A stretch of 12,081 bases of DNA, from contig CANQAF010000037.1 of the NCBI GenBank assembly GCA_947588975.1, positions 1-12,081 of the forward strand. The letters run 5' to 3'. Below the pieces are notes generated by a model. That model searched no databases. It was not told the origin of the DNA and saw nothing but the letters and a program-made list of their open reading frames with translations. A program made the translations under genes and the position numbers. The stretch is from an uncultured Bacilli bacterium. GTDB lineage: Bacteria > Bacillota_I > Bacilli_A > RF39 > UBA660. This document shows positions 1 through 6,978 of this stretch, one piece after another. Positions within the stretch are counted from its first letter, which is position 1. The number at the start of each line of letters is the position of its first letter.

Positions 1-48
1 TTATATAATATTTTTTTTATTTTTGAAAGAATTATCACCATAATACTT

Positions 49-76
49 AAAAAGAGTATATTTTTATAATATACTC
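49..76 (-). terminator. Intrinsic terminator downstream of the prepilin gene
   Basis: A perfect 9-bp inverted repeat (arms GAGTATATT at 54-62 and AATATACTC at 68-76, 5-nt loop) is followed on the minus strand by five T residues (49-53). It lies about 100 nt beyond the stop of the prepilin gene and is the first T-tailed hairpin after it. The stem is AT-rich, so termination may be leaky. Bases 77-178 between gene and hairpin hold nothing I can identify. Confidence 0.55.
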
Positions 77-178
77 ATAATAATACTAAATATTCTAGAC
101 TACTATTTTTTACTTAATAACTACATAATTTTATTAAAATTGTTGATGGAAAAGTATGCATCATTATATTAAATATTG

Positions 179-1216
179 TTAATTGGCTACAACAGTCAAA
201 TTTCCAGAATAAGATAGGTTACCTGTACACCATTGATTAGCGTCACTCTTGCATTGACCAGTAGCACAGTAAACACCAGCACCTGAACTTACTAATTTGA
301 CTGTAGCATTTGAACACGTAATTCCATGGCTTGCCAAATCGAGTTGAACATTAAAACTGCCGCTTTTATTACTTACTACATTATTCCATTGAGTAGAAAA
401 AGTTAATGCTGCTACATTATAAGTATAAACTGTAGACCCACATGCAAATTGAACATCAATTACAGCAGATGCTTGACCAGTAGTGTAAGAATGACAATCT
501 CGAGTATAACTTACGCTTGCATTACCTGAAATTTTTGCTGTCGTATGTTTGCTTGCATCAAAAGTTCCACTTTTGTCAATTCCTGCATTTGATAATACCG
601 TTTCCTCAAAAGCACTTTTATCTATCACAAAACTTTTATGAGCAATATTTTGAGAAGCATCCTTTGCATATATATAATATGTCCCTGCTTTAGTTGCCAC
701 ATATGTTTCATTTACACTAATTCCACTAATTGCAATCCAATCACTTGGTACTTCTTCACTTTCTGTTACTTGATATCCTGAAAGTTTTTTATTATCTGTT
801 ATTGTAAATTTCGCTTCTTTACCATTTACAACAACAGTTATATTTGGCACTTCTTCATCACATTTTCCTTTATACACTTCTAATTTTTCTATTTGCCCTG
901 ATGCACAATATTTTCCATTACTTATATTTAAGGCTTCCAAAAGTCCTTTTTCATTTTTAATAATACTTCCATCTAAATTATTTTGATCTAAGTTCAAATT
1001 AGATACTTCTATTCCGTCTTCTGGAATCTCTGGTAAATTATTTTCTGCTAAATAACATTCTACCTCATGGAATGCACTTATTACACTATCTTTGAAAGCT
1101 TCTTTTCTGGTTTTTTCTATTACATTTGTAACTACCGGTACTGTTACAATTGCAATTAAACCTAGTATAACAATTACCGCTAATAGTTCAATCAATGTAA
1201 ATCCTTTCTTCTTCAT
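179..1216 (-). CDS. Prepilin-like protein with type IV pilin N-terminus and large Cys-rich C-terminal region
   Basis: The product (345 residues) begins with a textbook class III signal: MKKKGFTLIELL, prepilin peptidase cleavage expected between Gly5 and Phe6, and Glu10 giving the conserved Glu5 of the mature pilin. A hydrophobic helix runs to about residue 32. Residues 50-125 look like the pilin head. Residues 126-200 resemble an Ig-like beta module, and 205-345 form a Ser/Thr/Ala-rich, probably beta-stranded region. Nine cysteines (54, 104, 119, 241, 259, 301, 317, 322, 330) suggest disulfides in an exported protein. It is much longer than ComGC (about 100 residues) or typical major pilins (about 150). 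I chose the second in-frame ATG (1216) because AAGGAG lies 6 nt before it, whereas it abuts the ATG at 1222. No assembly ATPase, platform protein or prepilin peptidase gene is nearby, so assembly must rely on genes elsewhere. Membership of the pilin superfamily is firm; function is unknown. Confidence 0.88.
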   Translation of the reverse strand: MKKKGFTLIELLAVIVILGLIAIVTVPVVTNVIEKTRKEAFKDSVISAFHEVECYLAENNLPEIPEDGIEVSNLNLDQNNLDGSIIKNEKGLLEALNISNGKYCASGQIEKLEVYKGKCDEEVPNITVVVNGKEAKFTITDNKKLSGYQVTESEEVPSDWIAISGISVNETYVATKAGTYYIYAKDASQNIAHKSFVIDKSAFEETVLSNAGIDKSGTFDASKHTTAKISGNASVSYTRDCHSYTTGQASAVIDVQFACGSTVYTYNVAALTFSTQWNNVVSNKSGSFNVQLDLASHGITCSNATVKLVSSGAGVYCATGQCKSDANQWCTGNLSYSGNLTVVAN

Positions 1217-1222
1217 ATACAT

Positions 1223-1228
1223 CTCCTT
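1223..1228 (-). promoter_or_regulatory. Ribosome binding site that decides the prepilin start
   Basis: On the minus strand this reads AAGGAG. It is directly adjacent to the ATG ending at 1222 and 6 nt from the ATG at 1216, so the latter is the functional start and the first two residues of the longer reading are not part of the protein. Confidence 0.8.
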
Positions 1229-1279
1229 ACTTCTATTTTGACTTTTATTTCTGCTCTATTTTTATATATTATATAGTTT

Positions 1280-1308
1280 ACTATATTTTACCTATTTTTT
1301 CAATACAA
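1280..1308 (-). promoter_or_regulatory. Candidate sigma-A promoter for the prepilin gene
   Basis: On the minus strand TTGTAT (1303-1308) and TATAGT (1280-1285) are separated by 17 nt, about 65 nt before the prepilin start. The -10 lies in an inverted repeat (ATATAGT-TT-ACTATAT, 1270-1285) that could be an operator, but in such AT-rich sequence both may be chance. Confidence 0.35.
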
Positions 1309-1309
1309 T

Positions 1310-1332
1310 AAAAAAGGAGTTGCCCCCCTCTT
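1310..1332 (-). terminator. Probable intrinsic terminator after ung
   Basis: On the minus strand AAGAGGGG (1325-1332) can pair with CTCCTTTT (1312-1319) through an 8-bp stem with two G-U pairs and a 5-nt loop, ending in a run of T (1310-1315). It lies 75 nt after the ung stop and before the prepilin promoter candidate. The C-run at 1323-1328 is a conspicuous GC patch in AT-rich surroundings. The stem is weaker than the other terminators in the window. Confidence 0.5.
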
Positions 1333-1407
1333 AACACATCTTAAAACTATTCTAATGATTTATTTGATAAATTCATAATATCATAGTTTTATTGTAAATT
1401 CAAGTAT

Positions 1408-2058
1408 TCACCATTTTATTTTTTCCATATTATTTTTTTCTAAAAAAGCGTTGATTTTAGAAAAAGGTTTACTTCCAAAAAAACCACGATTCGCAGATAA
1501 AGGTGAAGGATGCACACTTTCTAAAATTAAATGTTTAGGATTAGTAATTAATTCTTTTTTACTACGGGCATAACTTCCCCATAATACAAATACCATGGGT
1601 TTTTCCCTTTCACCTAATTTACGAATCACATTATCTGTAAATGTTTCCCACCCTTTTCCCTTATGCGATAGCGGATGATCTTTAACAACTGTCATAATAG
1701 AGTTCAAAAGTAATACACCTTGCTTAGCCCAATCAGTTAAATCTGTTTGTGTTCTTCTTACTCCAACGTCCTGATAGAGTTCTTGAAAAATATTTCTTAA
1801 AGATGGTGGCATCTCAACACCTTCTCTAACCGAAAAAGAAAGTCCATGTGCTTCATGATCTCCATGATAAGGATCTTGTCCTAATATTACAACCTTTACA
1901 TCATTATAATCCGTATATCGAAAAGCATTGAAAATATCTTTATATTCAGGGTAGATAGTTTGATGATGATATGCATTTTTGACAAATACACCTAATTCAC
2001 GAAAATAAGGTGCTTTAAATTCTGACTCTAATACGTGGTCCCAATCTTTATTTACCAT
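1408..2058 (-). CDS. ung: Uracil-DNA glycosylase (family 1)
   Basis: Removes uracil from DNA by cleaving the N-glycosidic bond, the first step of base excision repair in the cytoplasm. The 216-residue product carries the family 1 active-site motif GQDPYHG (catalytic Asp62), the PPSLRNIF segment, LLLN, and the HPSPLS DNA-intercalation motif (His183). Length matches bacterial Ung (about 220-230). I place the start at the ATG at 2058: GGTGAAG lies just upstream and the preceding in-frame TTG (2070) and GTG (2067) codons fall within that ribosome binding region. The gene starts 22 nt after the stop of the AGCS symporter gene and is probably co-transcribed with it. Its initiation region shares an exact 18-bp sequence with that of the symporter gene. 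Confidence 0.96.
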   Translation of the reverse strand: MVNKDWDHVLESEFKAPYFRELGVFVKNAYHHQTIYPEYKDIFNAFRYTDYNDVKVVILGQDPYHGDHEAHGLSFSVREGVEMPPSLRNIFQELYQDVGVRRTQTDLTDWAKQGVLLLNSIMTVVKDHPLSHKGKGWETFTDNVIRKLGEREKPMVFVLWGSYARSKKELITNPKHLILESVHPSPLSANRGFFGSKPFSKINAFLEKNNMEKIKW

Positions 2059-2063
2059 ATACT

Positions 2064-2081
2064 TCACCAATACTATTGTAT
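2064..2081 (-). repeat. 18-bp repeat copy B, ahead of ung
   Basis: The plus-strand sequence TCACCAATACTATTGTAT occurs identically here and at 3412-3429. On the minus strand it contains the dyad CAATA-G-TATTG followed by GGTGA, which is the likely ribosome binding site for ung. This copy touches the first base of the symporter stop codon (2081-2083). Confidence 0.85.
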
Positions 2082-3406
2082 CATAAGTTTTCCTTATCGT
2101 TTCTCTTTTTTACATTATAAACAAATAATTCCTGCTCTACCTCATTTCTAAGACCATATAATCCATAAATATTGATAATAGCAAGCAATGCAACAAATAC
2201 ATCAACCAATTTCCATAGCGTAGTAGAGGACATAATACATCCCAAATAAACAACCATCAAAGTGACAATCTTGAGTAAAGTAAGAATAAGAGGATGAATC
2301 TTGTCAAAAAAGAATTTCAAAGACGATTCTACATAATAATATCCTGTCAATATTGTTGAAAAAGCAAATAGTAGAATAGAACCAAATATAAATGCATTAC
2401 CGACGCTTCCTAAATGATATCGAAATGCTAGCTGTGTAATTTCAATTCCATTGACATCTGTAAATACATGAGTACCATAATCACTCGTCAAAATAATCAT
2501 TGCAGTTGCTGTACATATGAGTAAGCTAGTAATATAAATGCCTAATATTTGAATGTAGCCCTGTTCAGTTGGACTATCACTATTACTAGTAGAAGCTGCA
2601 ATACTACCCGTTCCCAGTCCTGCTTCATTCGAAAAGATTCCTCTTTGAATGCCAACAATAAAACTAGTAAGAAATCCAGTAAAAAATGGTTTTAACTGAA
2701 AAGCTTCCTTACAAATATGAAAAAATAACGTAGGAATTTGATTCCAATTGGTAGCCATAATATAGATAGCAAAACCAACATATGCAAATGTCATCACAGG
2801 TACTATCTTGCTTGTTGCACTTGAAATTTTCTTCACTCCACCAAAAATAATCAAAGAAGTGACTACAATCATGACAATACCTACCATATTTGAATCAACT
2901 GGTTTAATTTCGAGAATTGATTTCGTAATAGTATTTGACTGAATACCAATAAACCCCCCAATATAACATATAATAATCAATATTGCGTATAATTTACCCA
3001 AATTACTTTTTCCTAACCCTTGACTTAAATAATACGATGGTCCCCCTTTATAAATAGAACCAGTATCCTTTTTTTTATAAATCATTCCAAGTACTGTTTC
3101 AGCATAAGCCAAAACAGAAGATAATATAGCAGTAACCCATAGCCAAAAAATAGAACCAATTCCGCCAATATAAATTGCTAACGCAATTCCCGCAATACTA
3201 CCAACCCCAATTCTGCCTGCTAGTGTTATCATCAATACTTGAAAAGAACTAATTCCATCTTTATCCTTTGATTGATGAAACAAATGATGAAACATTTCCC
3301 CTATATGAAATTGAATAAATTTTAAACGAAATGAAAAATAGATACTTGTCGTTACAATTAATACTGTTGCAACTGCCCATAAAATTCGGCTAAAAAAATC
3401 AATCAT
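2081..3406 (-). CDS. AGCS-family sodium:alanine (amino acid) symporter
   Basis: Imports a small neutral amino acid, typically alanine or glycine, driven by sodium. The 441-residue polytopic membrane protein has about ten to eleven hydrophobic segments and the hallmarks of the alanine-or-glycine:cation symporter family: GRIGVGSIAGIA near 64-75, an FWLWVTA segment with a Tyr-Ala-Glu near 87-103, GGPSYYL at 121-127, FSNEAGLGTGSIAAS near 258-272, CTATAMIIL near 298-306, and a TILTGYYYVE segment near 351-360. Family members commonly read GSAP where this one reads GTGS, which may affect substrate choice. The C-terminus is a short basic cytoplasmic tail. I chose the ATG at 3406 over upstream in-frame TTG (3418) and GTG (3415) because these overlap the GGTGA ribosome binding site. 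It heads a likely two-gene unit with ung; the pairing has no obvious metabolic logic. The exact substrate cannot be read from sequence. Confidence 0.92.
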   Translation of the reverse strand: MIDFFSRILWAVATVLIVTTSIYFSFRLKFIQFHIGEMFHHLFHQSKDKDGISSFQVLMITLAGRIGVGSIAGIALAIYIGGIGSIFWLWVTAILSSVLAYAETVLGMIYKKKDTGSIYKGGPSYYLSQGLGKSNLGKLYAILIIICYIGGFIGIQSNTITKSILEIKPVDSNMVGIVMIVVTSLIIFGGVKKISSATSKIVPVMTFAYVGFAIYIMATNWNQIPTLFFHICKEAFQLKPFFTGFLTSFIVGIQRGIFSNEAGLGTGSIAASTSNSDSPTEQGYIQILGIYITSLLICTATAMIILTSDYGTHVFTDVNGIEITQLAFRYHLGSVGNAFIFGSILLFAFSTILTGYYYVESSLKFFFDKIHPLILTLLKIVTLMVVYLGCIMSSTTLWKLVDVFVALLAIINIYGLYGLRNEVEQELFVYNVKKRNDKENL

Positions 3407-3411
3407 AGATC

Positions 3412-3429
3412 TCACCAATACTATTGTAT
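3412..3429 (-). repeat. 18-bp repeat copy A, ahead of the symporter gene
   Basis: Identical to 2064-2081. It holds the dyad CAATA-G-TATTG and the GGTGA ribosome binding site of the symporter gene, 5 nt before its ATG. I find no convincing -35/-10 pair between the preceding terminator and this element, so the symporter promoter is unassigned. Confidence 0.85.
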
Positions 3430-3473
3430 GGTTTATTATTGATGTTTTTTGTCATAAATGCGTATATATACAT

Positions 3474-3510
3474 AAAAAAGTATATGCCATTTATTTTGTT
3501 GACATATACT
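3474..3510 (-). terminator. Intrinsic terminator of the XRE regulator gene
   Basis: On the minus strand AGTATATGTCA (3500-3510) pairs with TGGCATATACT (3479-3489), an 11-bp stem with one T-G pair and a 10-nt loop, followed by six T residues (3474-3479). It starts 31 nt after the regulator stop and isolates that gene from the symporter-ung unit. Confidence 0.75.
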
Positions 3511-3540
3511 AAACAAGTAAATAGACTTTGATTCAACCCT

Positions 3541-4884
3541 TTAATTCATTGTTAATTTTTGAATATTTTCCTTTGTAGTATAAATATAAATTTCATTTAC
3601 ATAATAGTCTACAATCTCTTTTTGATTCAAATCCTGCACAACAATACGAAATCTATCTAGCGCATTAGACTTTGTAAATACAATATCTAATGTATTTCCT
3701 AATACTTTTACTCCCATATGTTGATATGCTGAATGTTTTGAAATAACTTTAATATCTTCATTATCAGATTCTACATATTTTACTTGTAACGCTGAATTTA
3801 ATACTAAATCATTGCGCATTTCAATAGAAACTTCTTCTACTATATAATTATCTGAGTTAATATCATTTACAATCTTAAAGCTAGTAAGCCCTATGGATAT
3901 GCATCCAATTGCAATTCCCATCACTATTAATAAAAGAATAAAAGATAAAGCTAATTTATTCGCATTAACATTTTTTGTTGCTATAAAATGGTAAAAGATA
4001 AATAATAAAATGAAATTTATTCCAAGTAAAGAGAGTAATAAAAGTAAAGTACCAATAAATACAATACCTGTTTTTACAACTAAGAAAGATAATACAATCA
4101 ATACAATTAGTAAAACAAAAGTAAAGCATAATAAAATTGAAAATTCTCCGGCAATTACCCTTAACATAATAAGTAATATTTTTATAAGACCTGAAATCAA
4201 ATGATATTCAGAATTTTCTGGATCACGAATAACAATATGTTCCTTTTTGAAAAACCATTTTTTTCTTTTCTTACTTTCATCTAAGGTTTCCATATTATCG
4301 TTTTCTACAACATTAATTATCTTATTTTCTCGTGTATACTCAAAGTAATTTAAATAACGAATTTTAAAAATATGTAAAAGAAGAATGACACTTATAATAA
4401 AACAAATGAAGATATAAATAGCCTCTAAAACTGCATAAATTGATGCATAATGATGTATAGGTAAAAAAGAAAATAATTTTTTTATTACCTCAGTTCCAAC
4501 AACTCCTACAACCGTAAATATAATAAACATAAAGCCAATAATTCCAAGTTGTTCCATAATACATTTTAATGTTTCTTTAGAACGCATTACAGAAAACATG
4601 TTAATTGTTTTCGTAATATAATCTAAAACATCAGAAATATATTGATTCATATAACTATTTGCCTTTTTCTTATTATTCACTGTATCTATATCTTGATTTA
4701 ATAATTCATCTATATTCAGATGAAATAATTGACATAATTGAATCATTTTATCCATTTCTGGATATGCTAATCCAGACTCCCATTTAGAGACCGATTGTCT
4801 AGAAACCCCTAATTGCTCTGCCAATTGTTCTTGCGACAAATTATGTTCTTTTCGAATTTTTTTTAAATTGTCTGATAATTTCAT
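3541..4884 (-). CDS. Membrane-anchored XRE-family transcriptional regulator
   Basis: The 447-residue protein begins with a Cro/C1 helix-turn-helix (residues 5-62; LSQEQLAEQLGVSRQSVSKWES contains both helices). A short linker leads to about six hydrophobic segments (about 113-135, 147-175, 229-246, 248-271, 273-302, 310-335), with a charged cytoplasmic loop at 176-225 rich in Lys and Glu. The last 110 residues, after the final membrane segment, are polar and beta-rich and may lie outside the membrane; they recall the C-terminal sensor-like domains of some Firmicutes XRE proteins, but I cannot assign a named domain. The architecture suggests a one-component sensor-regulator controlling envelope or stress genes. 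AGAAAGGAG lies 6 nt before the ATG. The gene is flanked by terminators on both sides, so it is monocistronic, and its targets are not evident. DNA-binding class is secure; signal and regulon are unknown. Confidence 0.88.
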   Translation of the reverse strand: MKLSDNLKKIRKEHNLSQEQLAEQLGVSRQSVSKWESGLAYPEMDKMIQLCQLFHLNIDELLNQDIDTVNNKKKANSYMNQYISDVLDYITKTINMFSVMRSKETLKCIMEQLGIIGFMFIIFTVVGVVGTEVIKKLFSFLPIHHYASIYAVLEAIYIFICFIISVILLLHIFKIRYLNYFEYTRENKIINVVENDNMETLDESKKRKKWFFKKEHIVIRDPENSEYHLISGLIKILLIMLRVIAGEFSILLCFTFVLLIVLIVLSFLVVKTGIVFIGTLLLLLSLLGINFILLFIFYHFIATKNVNANKLALSFILLLIVMGIAIGCISIGLTSFKIVNDINSDNYIVEEVSIEMRNDLVLNSALQVKYVESDNEDIKVISKHSAYQHMGVKVLGNTLDIVFTKSNALDRFRIVVQDLNQKEIVDYYVNEIYIYTTKENIQKLTMN

Positions 4885-4929
4885 TTTTTTCTCCTTTCTG
4901 ACTTTATTTTACATATTTCAACTGGTTGC

Positions 4930-4960
4930 ATACTACCAATTTTAAAGTGATTTTTGTCTA
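4930..4960 (-). promoter_or_regulatory. Candidate extended -10 promoter of the XRE regulator
   Basis: On the minus strand TGG-TAGTAT (4930-4938) resembles an extended -10, with TAGACA (4955-4960) as a possible -35 at a long 19-nt spacing. It lies 46 nt before the start codon. A perfect inverted repeat TATACTA-N5-TAGTATA (4978-4996) sits just upstream and might bind a regulator, possibly the gene's own product. Confidence 0.35.
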
Positions 4961-5007
4961 CTCCAAGTTGCATTTTATATACTATTTACTAGTATACATA
5001 AAATTAC

Positions 5008-5035
5008 AAAAAAGAATCAATTCTATATTGATTCT
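5008..5035 (-). terminator. Intrinsic terminator of the tatD-rsmA operon
   Basis: A perfect 9-bp stem (AGAATCAAT and ATTGATTCT, 5013-5021 and 5027-5035, 5-nt loop) overlaps the rsmA stop codon and is followed on the minus strand by six T residues (5008-5013). Confidence 0.88.
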
Positions 5036-5873
5036 AAGTGATATGACTCAATTCATTTGCAATTTCAACAAATATATCAATAGATAATGCTTCTGCACGT
5101 ACCGATAAATCATAATGATATTGATTCAATACTTTCTCAATTTTATCTAAATCATAATTTTTTAAATTATTACGTAATGTTTTCCTTTTTTGAACAAAAC
5201 TGTCTTTAATCAATTGAAAAAATAATTGTATATTTTCTACAGGATATAAATTTTCCCTCCGCGTTAAAGATACCACAATACTATCTACATTAGGTTTTGG
5301 TAAAAACACATGTTTACTAACATCTAATAACTTTTCTATTTCAAAATAATATTGTAAAAATATGGATAAAGATCCATAATCTTTCGTCCCGGGTTTTGCT
5401 TTAAATCGATCCCCAACTTCCTTTTGAACCATGACAACAATTTTATCAACTGGTATTTGTTCTTCAATCAATTTCATAATAATTGGCGTTGTAATATAAT
5501 AGGGTAAATTTGCTACCACATATAAATGTTGATAATCATATTTTTGAATATCATGTAATATATCACTTTTTAAAAAATCTTGATATATAATATCTATATT
5601 ATGAAAATCTGATAATACCGTATTAAGTACACAATCTAAAGTATGGTCAATTTCATAACATAAAACTTGCTTTGCTACTTTAGCTAATTTATTCGTCAAA
5701 GAACCTGCGCCAGGGCCTATTTCAATTACCAAAGTATCTGATTCTATTTTGGCTTTCCGAATGATTGAATCAATAATATTTTCATCTACAATGAAATTTT
5801 GTCCAAACATCTTTTTAAAATTAAAACCATGGTATTCTAGTAATTCATGAATTTTTTTTGGTGAATATTCCAT
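5034..5873 (-). CDS. rsmA: 16S rRNA (adenine(1518)-N6/adenine(1519)-N6)-dimethyltransferase
   Basis: RsmA (KsgA) uses S-adenosylmethionine to dimethylate two adjacent adenines in the 3' terminal hairpin of 16S rRNA during small-subunit maturation; loss typically gives kasugamycin resistance. The 279-residue product shows the family pattern: FGQNFIVDENIIDSI near the N-terminus, SAM-binding EIGPGAGSLT (51-60), acidic residue in CYEID (72-76), catalytic motif IV NLPY (122-125), and a C-terminal helical domain with QKRKTLRNNLK. Length is normal. I start it at the ATG at 5873, preceded by AGGAAG at 6 nt. A longer reading to 5927 would add 18 residues overlapping tatD and lacks homology to the family. 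It begins 1 nt after the tatD stop, a sign of translational coupling. In B. subtilis rnmV lies between these two genes; here it is absent. Confidence 0.97.
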   Translation of the reverse strand: MEYSPKKIHELLEYHGFNFKKMFGQNFIVDENIIDSIIRKAKIESDTLVIEIGPGAGSLTNKLAKVAKQVLCYEIDHTLDCVLNTVLSDFHNIDIIYQDFLKSDILHDIQKYDYQHLYVVANLPYYITTPIIMKLIEEQIPVDKIVVMVQKEVGDRFKAKPGTKDYGSLSIFLQYYFEIEKLLDVSKHVFLPKPNVDSIVVSLTRRENLYPVENIQLFFQLIKDSFVQKRKTLRNNLKNYDLDKIEKVLNQYHYDLSVRAEALSIDIFVEIANELSHIT

Positions 5874-5874
5874 A

Positions 5875-6654
5875 CTATACTTCCTTTCCAAAAGAATCAA
5901 TTGGTAGTTTAAATATAGAAATAGCATTTTCGGTTGTTTTTTGTATAACAGTGTTTACAGTTAAATGCTTTAATTCGGCAATCTTCTGAGCCACATAAAT
6001 CACATTATATGGTTCATTTTTTTGTCCGCGATATGGCTCTGGTGTTAAATAAGGACTATCTGTTTCTAATAAAAAATGTTCTAAAGGAAGTGCCTCTACC
6101 ACTTCTTTTGTTTTGATAGCATTTTTAAATGTTACAACACCACCTACACCAAACTTTACACCCAATTTAATAAATTGTTTAGCCATTTCAACACTGCCAC
6201 TATAAGCATGTAAAATAAACTGTATATGGTCATTCTTGTATTGTTTAATAATGTCATACGTATCTTGTAAAGCATCCCTGCTATGGATAACGACAGATTT
6301 GTGATACTTTTTAGCAAGTTCAATTTGTTTGATAAATACTTCTTTTTGTAATTCCGTATTTTCCTTAGTATAGTGGTAATCTAAACCAATTTCCCCAATT
6401 CCAACAATTTTAGGATCACTTAACATAGATTCCAACAAAATAAAACTATTTTGATTTATATTTTCTACTTCTTCTGGATGGATACCAACAACTCCATAGA
6501 TATTAGAATATTGGTTACAAAATTCTAATACACTTTGATTGGTCACATCATTGACACCACTTACAATCATGATATGATCTTTCATATGTTCCAATACTAA
6601 TTTTAATTCTTCATAACTATATTCATCTAAGTGGCAATGCGTATCAATCATCAT
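5875..6654 (-). CDS. tatD: TatD-family metal-dependent deoxyribonuclease
   Basis: TatD-family hydrolases are TIM-barrel metalloenzymes with 3'-5' exonuclease activity on DNA/RNA, linked to repair and DNA turnover; the Bacillus equivalent is YabD. The 259-residue product has every expected metal ligand: His6 and His8 in DTHCHLD, Glu88 in GEIGLDYH, His124 in VVIHSRDA, His149 in LHAYSGS, and Asp199 in ETDSPYLTP. Two Met codons are adjacent at the start (6654 and 6651); GGAGAG stands 6 nt before the first. It is the first gene of the tatD-rsmA pair and follows a candidate extended -10 promoter. The neighbouring metG, tatD and rsmA order is widespread in Firmicutes. The physiological substrate is not settled for the family. 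Confidence 0.95.
   Translation of the reverse strand: MMIDTHCHLDEYSYEELKLVLEHMKDHIMIVSGVNDVTNQSVLEFCNQYSNIYGVVGIHPEEVENINQNSFILLESMLSDPKIVGIGEIGLDYHYTKENTELQKEVFIKQIELAKKYHKSVVIHSRDALQDTYDIIKQYKNDHIQFILHAYSGSVEMAKQFIKLGVKFGVGGVVTFKNAIKTKEVVEALPLEHFLLETDSPYLTPEPYRGQKNEPYNVIYVAQKIAELKHLTVNTVIQKTTENAISIFKLPIDSFGKEV
5880..5885 (-). promoter_or_regulatory. Ribosome binding site that decides the rsmA start
   Basis: Minus strand AGGAAG, 6 nt before the ATG at 5873 and inside the last codons of tatD. It supports the 279-residue form of RsmA over a longer reading. Confidence 0.75.
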
Positions 6655-6675
6655 AACAATCTCTCCAATAAAAAA

Positions 6676-6704
6676 ATTATACCATATCTACGTATAATTT
6701 TCTA
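6676..6704 (-). promoter_or_regulatory. Promoter for tatD-rsmA
   Basis: On the minus strand TAGAAA (6699-6704), a 17-nt spacer and TATAAT (6676-6681) preceded by TGG form an extended -10 promoter. The perfect -10 and spacing make it one of the better promoter candidates here. It gives a very short leader, and its -35 overlaps the stop codon of the upstream microprotein gene. Confidence 0.65.
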
Positions 6705-6872
6705 TTGCTTATTATTTATGATTAAATAACGTATTAAACATATAGCAATAAATATTAAATATACAATATCTAGTATATTTATTTTTACAATCGAACTTCC
6801 TAAAACCAAAAGCATACCCATAATACAAACTAACACAACATACTTAGAATCCTTACTTTTGTCAGTTGTCAT
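6702..6872 (-). CDS. Small membrane protein (56 residues), unrecognised
   Basis: An open frame between metG and tatD encodes a 56-residue protein starting MTTDKSKDSK. It has a short charged N-terminus, two hydrophobic stretches (about 11-28 and 34-50) separated by a short KIN turn, and a polar tail NNKQ; it is a likely two-pass membrane microprotein. AAAAGGAG lies 5 nt before the ATG (6878-6885), as good a ribosome binding site as any in the window. It is preceded by an extended -10 motif and followed by the tatD promoter, so it looks like its own small transcription unit or the head of the tatD operon. I recognise no family. The hydrophobic spacing and start signal argue for a real gene, but the low GC content makes a chance frame possible. 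Confidence 0.65.
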   Translation of the reverse strand: MTTDKSKDSKYVVLVCIMGMLLVLGSSIVKINILDIVYLIFIAICLIRYLIINNKQ

Positions 6873-6911
6873 GATATCTCCTTTTATTCTTTTATTTACC
6901 GCAACAATAAC

Positions 6912-6920
6912 ACTATAACA
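6912..6920 (-). promoter_or_regulatory. Candidate extended -10 promoter for the 56-residue gene
   Basis: Minus strand TGT-TATAGT is an extended -10 (TGnTATAnT) lying 39 nt before the microprotein ATG and directly after the metG terminator. No good -35 is visible 16-18 nt upstream. Confidence 0.4.
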
Positions 6921-6924
6921 TAAG

Positions 6925-6959
6925 AAAAAAGGAAGTACTATCTTTTTTCTTCCTTTTTT
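6925..6959 (-). terminator. Intrinsic terminator of metG
   Basis: Perfect 11-bp arms AAAAAAGGAAG (6925-6935) and CTTCCTTTTTT (6949-6959) enclose a 13-nt loop, 20 nt after the metG stop. Both strands end in T-runs, so it could act in either direction, although only minus-strand genes flank it. Confidence 0.85.
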
Positions 6960-6978
6960 GTCGACATTTTACAACATT

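Noticed and set aside
1..69. Possible C-terminal end of a plus-strand gene entering at the left edge
   Set aside because: One plus frame is open to a TAA at 67-69, but the sequence is very AT-rich, too short to judge, and it runs through the minus-strand terminator hairpin.
4010..4204. Plus-strand 64-residue open frame
   Set aside because: It lies wholly inside the XRE regulator gene on the opposite strand, opposite a membrane-coding region, with low-complexity Lys/Asn/Ile composition.
5874..5927. Upstream extension of rsmA by 18 residues
   Set aside because: It overlaps tatD, has no ribosome binding site of its own, and adds a hydrophobic stretch unlike the RsmA family.
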